Below, piece by piece: positions 13,633-18,318 of a stretch of DNA of 18,318 nucleotides (position 1 is the first letter of the stretch; every line of letters starts with the position of its first letter). Under the pieces are notes generated by a model. That model was not told the DNA's origin. It did no database searches and worked only from the letters and a program-made list of their open reading frames with translations. Source of the DNA: CAZWCX01 sp964632945 (GTDB lineage Bacteria > Planctomycetota > MHYJ01 > WSZJ01 > CAZWCX01); contig CAZWCX010000136.1 in assembly GCA_964632945.1 (NCBI GenBank), positions 1-18,318 of the forward strand. Reading direction: 5' to 3'. Made by a program: the position numbers and the translations under genes.

Positions 13633-14616
13633 ATGTCCCAAGAGCTCGGTGACCCGATTCTCTGGACGGTGTTCTCCGTCCTCGTGCTCGTCATGCTCGC
13701 CCTCGACCTCGGCGTGTTTCACCGCAAGGAGCACGAGGTCGGCATGCGCGAAGCGTTGACCTGGAGCGTCGTCTGGATCGGGCTGGCCCTTGGGTTCAAC
13801 CTGTGGATTTGGTTCCGGCTCGGCAGCGTGAAAGGTGTGGAGTTCTTCACCGGGTACTTCCTCGAAAAGGCGATGAGCGTCGACAACCTATTCGTCTTCC
13901 TCATCATCTTCACGTACTTCTCCGTTCCCAAGCCGTTCCAACACCGCGTCCTGTTCTGGGGCGTCGTCGGCGCCCTGGTCATGCGCGCGGCGTTCATCTT
14001 CCTCGGGCTCGCCTTGATCCAGAGGTTCGACTGGGTCATCTACCTCCTCGGACTCGTCCTGCTGATCACGGGCCTGAAGATGCTTCGGCACGAATCGGTG
14101 GAGGTGCAGCCGGAGCGGAATCCCGTCCTGCGGTTGTTCCGTCGCCTGATCCCCTGCACCACGGAATATCACGGCAATCACTTCACCGTAAAGGAAGGGG
14201 GGCGGCGGTACGCCACCCCCCTGGCCCTGGTCCTGATCGTCATCGAAACGACCGATTTGGCCTTCGCGATCGATTCCATTCCGGCCATCATCGGCATCAC
14301 CCGCGACCCGTTCATCGTCTTTTCATCGAACATCTTCGCGATCCTGGGTCTGCGCGCGCTCTACTTCGTGCTCGCGGGGATCATGGACAAGTTCCGGTAC
14401 TTGAGCGTCGGTCTTGGTCTGACGCTCGTTTTCATCGCCGCGAAGATGCTCATCCACGGGTGGGTGCACGTCCCGGTTTCGATCTCGCTCGGCGTGATCG
14501 GAAGCCTGATCGGGGGCTCGATGGTCGTATCGGTCTTGCGCGCGCCCGACCCGACGCCGATCGGGACCGGCGGGCCTGCCGCGGACCCGTCGGCCGAGCC
14601 GTTGGCGCGCGGGTAA
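13633..14616 (+). CDS. TerC family membrane protein (Alx/YkoY-type, probable metal exporter)
   Basis: A 327-residue integral membrane protein with about nine hydrophobic helices. Family motifs are EKAMSVDNLFVF (78-89), ETTDLAFAIDSIPA (205-218) and SSNIFAILGLRALYF (231-245); the acidic residues in the first two are conserved and probably bind metal. Members such as E. coli Alx and B. subtilis YkoY have been linked to manganese export, so it may lower cytoplasmic Mn or load exported proteins with it. The Mn-type SodA immediately upstream fits this. A Pro/Gly/Ala-rich tail (about 304-327) faces solvent. ATG 13633 has only a short AGG (13626-13628) upstream, just after the terminator. Expression is probably controlled by the structured leader at 13427-13620. 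Confidence 0.92.
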   Translation: MSQELGDPILWTVFSVLVLVMLALDLGVFHRKEHEVGMREALTWSVVWIGLALGFNLWIWFRLGSVKGVEFFTGYFLEKAMSVDNLFVFLIIFTYFSVPKPFQHRVLFWGVVGALVMRAAFIFLGLALIQRFDWVIYLLGLVLLITGLKMLRHESVEVQPERNPVLRLFRRLIPCTTEYHGNHFTVKEGGRRYATPLALVLIVIETTDLAFAIDSIPAIIGITRDPFIVFSSNIFAILGLRALYFVLAGIMDKFRYLSVGLGLTLVFIAAKMLIHGWVHVPVSISLGVIGSLIGGSMVVSVLRAPDPTPIGTGGPAADPSAEPLARG

Positions 14617-14637
14617 CCGGCGGCCGCAATCGGCGGT

Positions 14638-14691
14638 CGGGACGCGTCCCGGGCGAATGCGCCGATTCTGCATCCCGGTGATTTCCGGGAT
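14638..14691 (+). other. Palindrome and stem-loop downstream of the TerC gene
   Basis: CGGGACGCGTCCCG (14638-14651) is a perfect 14-base palindrome. ATCCCGG (14672-14678) pairs perfectly with CCGGGAT (14685-14691), loop TGATTT. These lie 22-75 bases after the TerC stop and may mark the 3' end of its mRNA, but there is no T-run. The rest of the gap to 14741 shows further GC-rich self-pairing and no gene. Confidence 0.35.
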
Positions 14692-14741
14692 CGGCCGGCG
14701 GGCGCAGGTGCGCCGGTCTTCCGGACCCTTCCGGCGGTGAC

Positions 14742-14771
14742 TTGACACGGCCTCCGCACCCCCGCGATAAT
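14742..14771 (+). promoter_or_regulatory. Strong sigma-70-type promoter for the HEAT-repeat/pilB genes
   Basis: TTGACA (14742-14747) is a perfect -35 box and GATAAT (14766-14771) matches the -10 at five of six positions, 18 bases apart. This is the best promoter in the window. The -10 is flanked exactly by CCCGC (14761-14765) and GCGGG (14772-14776), an inverted repeat. Transcription would begin near 14778. Confidence 0.65.
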
Positions 14772-14772
14772 G

Positions 14773-14799
14773 CGGGCTCATCCCGCCGGAGTGAGCCCG
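14773..14799 (+). promoter_or_regulatory. Inverted repeat across the predicted transcription start (candidate operator)
   Basis: CGGGCTCA (14773-14780) pairs perfectly with TGAGCCCG (14792-14799), 8 bp, around an 11-base centre. It overlaps the downstream half of the repeat flanking the -10 box and spans the predicted start of transcription. As DNA it is well placed for a repressor; as RNA it would form a hairpin at the very 5' end of the transcript, ahead of the ribosome site AAAGG (14806-14810). Confidence 0.4.
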
Positions 14800-14819
14800 G
14801 CTGAGAAAGGCCCGTGCGC

Positions 14820-16781
14820 ATGGGAACCGAATCCGCGGACGACACCGCCATCCGCGTGGCCGGCTTGCGGGCGCAGAAGGACGTGGCCGCGCTTCGCGCC
14901 ATGCTCGCGCCCGGACCGGCGTTGAGCCAGCGCCGGATGGCGGCCGATGCGCTGCTCGCCCTGGGGGATGAGGCGGCTCTCGACGCCATCGGGACTCTCA
15001 TGGCGCGGCCCGAAGCGGACCTCTCCGACCACGTTCTGCAGCGGCTGGGGGAGATGCCCGGGGGCAATGCGGTCCGGCTGATCTCCCGGGGATTGGGGGC
15101 GCAGGACCCGTTTTGGCGTAATCGCGCGCTGGAAGCGCTGCTCCATCGTTCCGAGCCTGAGGCGCTCGGCCTGATGATCCCTGCCACGCGGGACCGTTCG
15201 GGGGCCATACGCCAGCTGGCCGTGCGGCACATCCGACGGATCGTGGCCGATTCGCCGGATCGCGCGGCAGGACTCCCGCCGGCGCGCCTGGACCAGATCA
15301 TCGGGCTCCTCGAACGGGAAGAGGTGTTCGACCGCTTTCGCTCGGGACCGTCCGAATTGCGCTGCGCCGCTGCGCGACGTCTCGGCGCCCTGGGAGGCCC
15401 CCAAGCCTACGAGGCATTGGCCGACGCGGCGGCCACCGCGACCGGCGAACTGGGAGACGGCGCCCTGACCGCCCTGGAAGGCGCCCGCGAGGCGCCGGCC
15501 GACTGGTTCCGACCCCTCATCGGCCACGCCTCGCCGTCCGTCCGCCGCCGCGCCCTGCTCGCGTGCGTGGTCCGCGACCCCGCGGGGGCGCGCGCCCTGC
15601 TGCCGTCCTCGATCGAGGACCCCGCGGCCGAAGTTCGGGAGGCGGCCCTGCGTTCCGCCGCCGGTCGGCTGGGTCCGGAGGCGCTCCCGGTCGCCGCGCC
15701 GAGGATCCAGGATCCGTCCGCTCCGGTCCGCGTCGCCGCCGTCGACCTGCTCGCCCAGTGGGCGGTCGACGAGGCCACCGATCTCCTGCGCCGGGCATCC
15801 GTCGATCGCGAGGACCGCGTCCGCTGGCGCGCCCTGCTCGCCCTCGCCCGCCGAGGATTCGTGGATCCCGCCCAGGCGATCACCTACGCGGAACTGCTGA
15901 CCGGGATCGCGGCGCGCGAGAAACTCTCGGCGGACGAAATCGACGGCTTGTGCGCCATCGCCGGCTGCCTGGGACGCCTCGGCGGGGCCGACGCGGAACG
16001 GGCGGCGGATTCCTTGGTGACCGCGGCGGGCTCCTCGGCGCTGCGCCTGCGACGCGCCGCCGTCGAGGCGATTCAGCGGATGCCGGTCGAGCCGCGCCTG
16101 CGCGCCTTTGCCGGGTTGGCCGATACCCATGACCGCTCCATCCTGAAGGTCATCGGTCTCGGCCTCGGCGAGGCCCGCGCCCCCGCCGGGCTCGTGCCCC
16201 TTCTGCGCATCCTCGACGAGTGCGGCGGCAAGCCCGCCGATCAGGCCCGGGGGCACCTCGACCACTACGCCGAGGCGCGCCAACTCGATTCCTTGGTCGG
16301 ACTGCTCAAGAACCGCTGGGTCTCGGTGCGTCGCTTCGCCGCGGAGGGCCTCCGTGACCTCAACGACGAACGGTCCGTCCCGCCGCTCATGGAGGCGCTC
16401 GGCGACGAGGATGTCGAGGTGCAACTCGCCGCCGTCCTTGCCTTGTCCCGCTTCGCCTCCCGGTCGGAGGTGGCGGAGCGCCTGATCGCCGCCGTGGAGT
16501 ACGGGGATCTCACCGTCCGCCAGACCGCCGTCGAAGCGCTCGGGGAGGCCAAGGTCTCCGCCGCCGTGCCGATGCTCATCCGCGCGCTGGGCAACCCCTT
16601 CCTCCGCACGCGGGCCGAGCACGCGATCCGGGCGATCGGCGACCGCAAGGGGTGGCTCGCCGTGCGACGGCGCCGGCTCCGCGAGAAACTGTTCAAGAAG
16701 AAGAAACCCACTCCCGCGGAGCGTCTCCGCGCCGAGCAGACGGGACGGCCCAAGCCGGGCAGTCCCAAACCCCGACGCTAG
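14820..16781 (+). CDS. HEAT-repeat (PBS-lyase-type) protein
   Basis: A 653-residue all-helical repeat protein. From the start to about residue 610 the chain is built of roughly 30-residue helical pairs rich in Ala, Leu, Arg and Asp, with recurrent phrases of the type VRxxAxxALxxLGD and DPSAPVRVAAVDLLAQW. The last copies (for example DEDVEVQLAAVLALSRF and DLTVRQTAVEALGE) are the clearest. The C-terminus (about 620-653) is strongly basic (LFKKKKPTP...PKPRR), which may bind nucleic acid or acidic lipid. Such proteins are scaffolds; no enzyme domain, signal peptide or membrane helix is visible. ATG 14820 has AAAGG 9 bases upstream, better than GTG 14814. Its stop codon overlaps the ribosome site for pilB 15 bases ahead, so the two genes should be cotranscribed. 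Confidence 0.88.
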   Translation: MGTESADDTAIRVAGLRAQKDVAALRAMLAPGPALSQRRMAADALLALGDEAALDAIGTLMARPEADLSDHVLQRLGEMPGGNAVRLISRGLGAQDPFWRNRALEALLHRSEPEALGLMIPATRDRSGAIRQLAVRHIRRIVADSPDRAAGLPPARLDQIIGLLEREEVFDRFRSGPSELRCAAARRLGALGGPQAYEALADAAATATGELGDGALTALEGAREAPADWFRPLIGHASPSVRRRALLACVVRDPAGARALLPSSIEDPAAEVREAALRSAAGRLGPEALPVAAPRIQDPSAPVRVAAVDLLAQWAVDEATDLLRRASVDREDRVRWRALLALARRGFVDPAQAITYAELLTGIAAREKLSADEIDGLCAIAGCLGRLGGADAERAADSLVTAAGSSALRLRRAAVEAIQRMPVEPRLRAFAGLADTHDRSILKVIGLGLGEARAPAGLVPLLRILDECGGKPADQARGHLDHYAEARQLDSLVGLLKNRWVSVRRFAAEGLRDLNDERSVPPLMEALGDEDVEVQLAAVLALSRFASRSEVAERLIAAVEYGDLTVRQTAVEALGEAKVSAAVPMLIRALGNPFLRTRAEHAIRAIGDRKGWLAVRRRRLREKLFKKKKPTPAERLRAEQTGRPKPGSPKPRR

Positions 16782-16796
16782 GAGGGTTGCGAGCGC

Positions 16797-18318
16797 ATGG
16801 CGAAACTCGGCGACATGCTGGTGGCGGAGGGGCTGATCACGCGCGAGCAGCTCGAAGAGGCGCTGCAGACCCAGCGCGCTTCCGGAAGCTACCTCGGCGA
16901 CATCCTCGTTCAAAAGCGCTGGCTCACCGAGCAGCAGGTCGTCGATGTTCTCGTCCGCCAGACCGGGTCGCCCGCCATCGACCTGGCCGCGGTCCGGATC
17001 GATGCCACGCTCGCCCAGGTCGTCAGCGGGGAGTTCGCCCGCAAGCACCGGTGCATCCCCGTCAAGCAGCAGGCGATGGTCCTTCATGTGGCCATGGCCG
17101 ACCCGCAGGACGACAAGACCATCGACGCCCTGGCCATGAAGTCCGGCTGCACGGTGAAGACCTTCGTCGCCACCCCGCACGCGATCGATGCCGCGCTGGA
17201 ACGCATGTACGGGGACGGTCAGCGCAGCGCGGACCCGTTGCGCGCCTCCACCCTCGCGGCGCCCAAGTCCAAAGGCGCCCCCGCCGAGGCCCGACCGGTC
17301 GAGGGAAAGCGGCCCCCCAAGGCATTGCCCGACCTGAAGGCCCTCGACGCCATCGTCCAGGATGCCGTCGCGCAAATCGCGCAGACGGAAACCCGCAAGG
17401 ACGAGGTCGAGGAGGGGGAGATCGTCGACCTCGAACCCCGCTCCGACGAGCATCCGGTCGTCCGGCTCGTCAATGCCCTGCTGGTCAAGGCCGTGCACAT
17501 GCGCGCCAGCGACATCCACATCGAGCCGCAGGAGGGGGACCTCCGGGTCCGGTTCCGCATCGACGGCGTCCTCGTCCCGGTTTCCGACCTCCCCGGGCAC
17601 ACCAAACAAGCCTTGGTCTCCCGCATCAAGATCCTCTCCCGCATGGACATCGCCGAGCGTCGGATCCCCCAGGACGGACGCATCAAGGTGCGCATGACCG
17701 AGACCCAGTCGATCGACTACCGGGTCAACGTGCTGCCGTCGGTGCATGGCGAGAAGGTCGTGATGCGCCTCCTCGGCCAGGGTCAGCTGCGCAATTCGGT
17801 CGACGACCTCGGTTTCGTCGGCCGCAACCTCGAGTACGTCCGCGAGGCCATCCGGAACACCTTCGGGATGATCCTCGTGACCGGACCTACGGGCAGCGGC
17901 AAGACCACCACCCTCTACACCATCCTCCGGGAATTGAATACCGGGGACGTCAACATCCTCACCGCCGAAGATCCGGTGGAGTACCACCTGAAGGGAATCA
18001 CCCAGGTCAACGTGCGGCCCGCCATCGGATTCACCTTCGACGTGGCCCTGCGGGCCTTCCTGCGCCAGGATCCGGACATCATCCTGGTGGGGGAGGTGCG
18101 CGATTTCGAAACGGCGGCCATCGCCACCAAGGCCGCGCTCACCGGCCACCTGGTCCTCTCCACGCTCCACACCAACGACTGCCCTTCCACGGTCGTGCGC
18201 CTCGTCGACATGGGCATCGAGCCCTACCTGGTCGCGTCGGCGGTGAAACTGGTCGTGGCCCAGCGGTTGATCCGCACGATCTGCACGGAGTGCAAGGAGG
18301 AGGTCTCCCTCGATACCG
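16797..18318 (+). CDS. pilB: Type IV pilus/type II secretion assembly ATPase, PilB/GspE type (partial, runs off the right edge)
   Basis: The first 507 codons of a hexameric ATPase that drives pilus or pseudopilus assembly at the inner membrane. Residues 1-140 form the MshEN-type N-terminal domain (LGDMLVAEGLITREQLEEAL, then LGDILVQKRWLTEQQV), which in some family members binds cyclic-di-GMP. A charged, Pro-rich linker follows (about 140-215). The ATPase core shows the Asp box (ASDIHIEP, 238-245), Walker A GPTGSGKT (363-370), Walker B IILVGEVRD with E433, and the His box (HLVLSTLHTN, 451-460). C497 and C500 begin the tetracysteine zinc motif that is completed beyond the window. PilB and GspE cannot be fully separated here. 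AGGAGGG (16780-16786) overlaps the stop of the HEAT gene and serves ATG 16797. Confidence 0.92.
   Translation, partial: MAKLGDMLVAEGLITREQLEEALQTQRASGSYLGDILVQKRWLTEQQVVDVLVRQTGSPAIDLAAVRIDATLAQVVSGEFARKHRCIPVKQQAMVLHVAMADPQDDKTIDALAMKSGCTVKTFVATPHAIDAALERMYGDGQRSADPLRASTLAAPKSKGAPAEARPVEGKRPPKALPDLKALDAIVQDAVAQIAQTETRKDEVEEGEIVDLEPRSDEHPVVRLVNALLVKAVHMRASDIHIEPQEGDLRVRFRIDGVLVPVSDLPGHTKQALVSRIKILSRMDIAERRIPQDGRIKVRMTETQSIDYRVNVLPSVHGEKVVMRLLGQGQLRNSVDDLGFVGRNLEYVREAIRNTFGMILVTGPTGSGKTTTLYTILRELNTGDVNILTAEDPVEYHLKGITQVNVRPAIGFTFDVALRAFLRQDPDIILVGEVRDFETAAIATKAALTGHLVLSTLHTNDCPSTVVRLVDMGIEPYLVASAVKLVVAQRLIRTICTECKEEVSLDT

Noticed and set aside
14778..18170. Very long open frame on the minus strand opposite the HEAT-repeat and pilB genes (1130 codons)
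   Set aside because: It lies antisense to two clearly recognisable proteins with intact motifs. In GC-rich genes the opposite strand often stays open by codon bias; its translation has no recognisable domain.

Overview
The window is GC-rich (roughly two thirds G+C by eye) and comes from a diderm (Gram-negative) bacterium. The diderm call rests on a beta-barrel porin ending in Trp, a lipoprotein-type Cu/Zn superoxide dismutase and a PilB-type pilus ATPase. A Ser/Thr kinase with TPR repeats, a B-box/Yip1 membrane protein, a plastocyanin-like protein and a HEAT-repeat protein together suggest a Planctomycetota-like or similar environmental lineage. That assignment is inference; there is no rRNA or other phylogenetic marker. 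I see no IS element, CRISPR array, tRNA or rRNA.

Layout. Bases 1-719 carry no gene I can support, but hold several stem-loops and a repeated palindrome. Bases 720-5904 read rightward: a coiled-coil porin, a periplasmic transglutaminase-like protein, a Cys-rich small protein, a TusA-like sulfur carrier, a DsrE-family protein, and a fusion of a second TusA-like domain to the catalytic (C-terminal) half of cobalamin-independent methionine synthase. The last five are tightly packed and look like one operon. Leftward genes are the B-box/Yip1 protein (5917-6921) and an ArsN2-like acetyltransferase (7920-8432); between them lies a rightward plastocyanin-like protein. Bases 8604-14616 hold DUF423, SodC, the kinase-TPR protein, a decayed short-chain dehydrogenase, Mn-type SodA and a TerC-family transporter. 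A strong promoter with an overlapping inverted repeat then starts a HEAT-repeat gene and pilB, which runs off the right edge.

How the genes may work together. The most unusual system is the sulfur-relay set at 3355-5904. Two TusA-like domains share a CG sequence in place of the usual CP; a DsrE protein lies between them, and one of them is fused to a zinc-dependent methyl-transfer core that keeps all four zinc ligands. This suggests persulfide or thiol traffic feeding a methyl transfer to sulfur. The Cys-rich protein and the first TusA are in the same frame, separated only by one TGA and a Pro/Ala-rich stretch, so they may be a split (or recoded) two-domain gene.

The second theme is oxidative and metal stress: SodC, Mn-SodA and TerC lie within 6 kb. 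The TerC gene is preceded by a terminator that ends 12 bases before its start codon, with an alternative pairing able to break it, which looks like a transcription attenuator.
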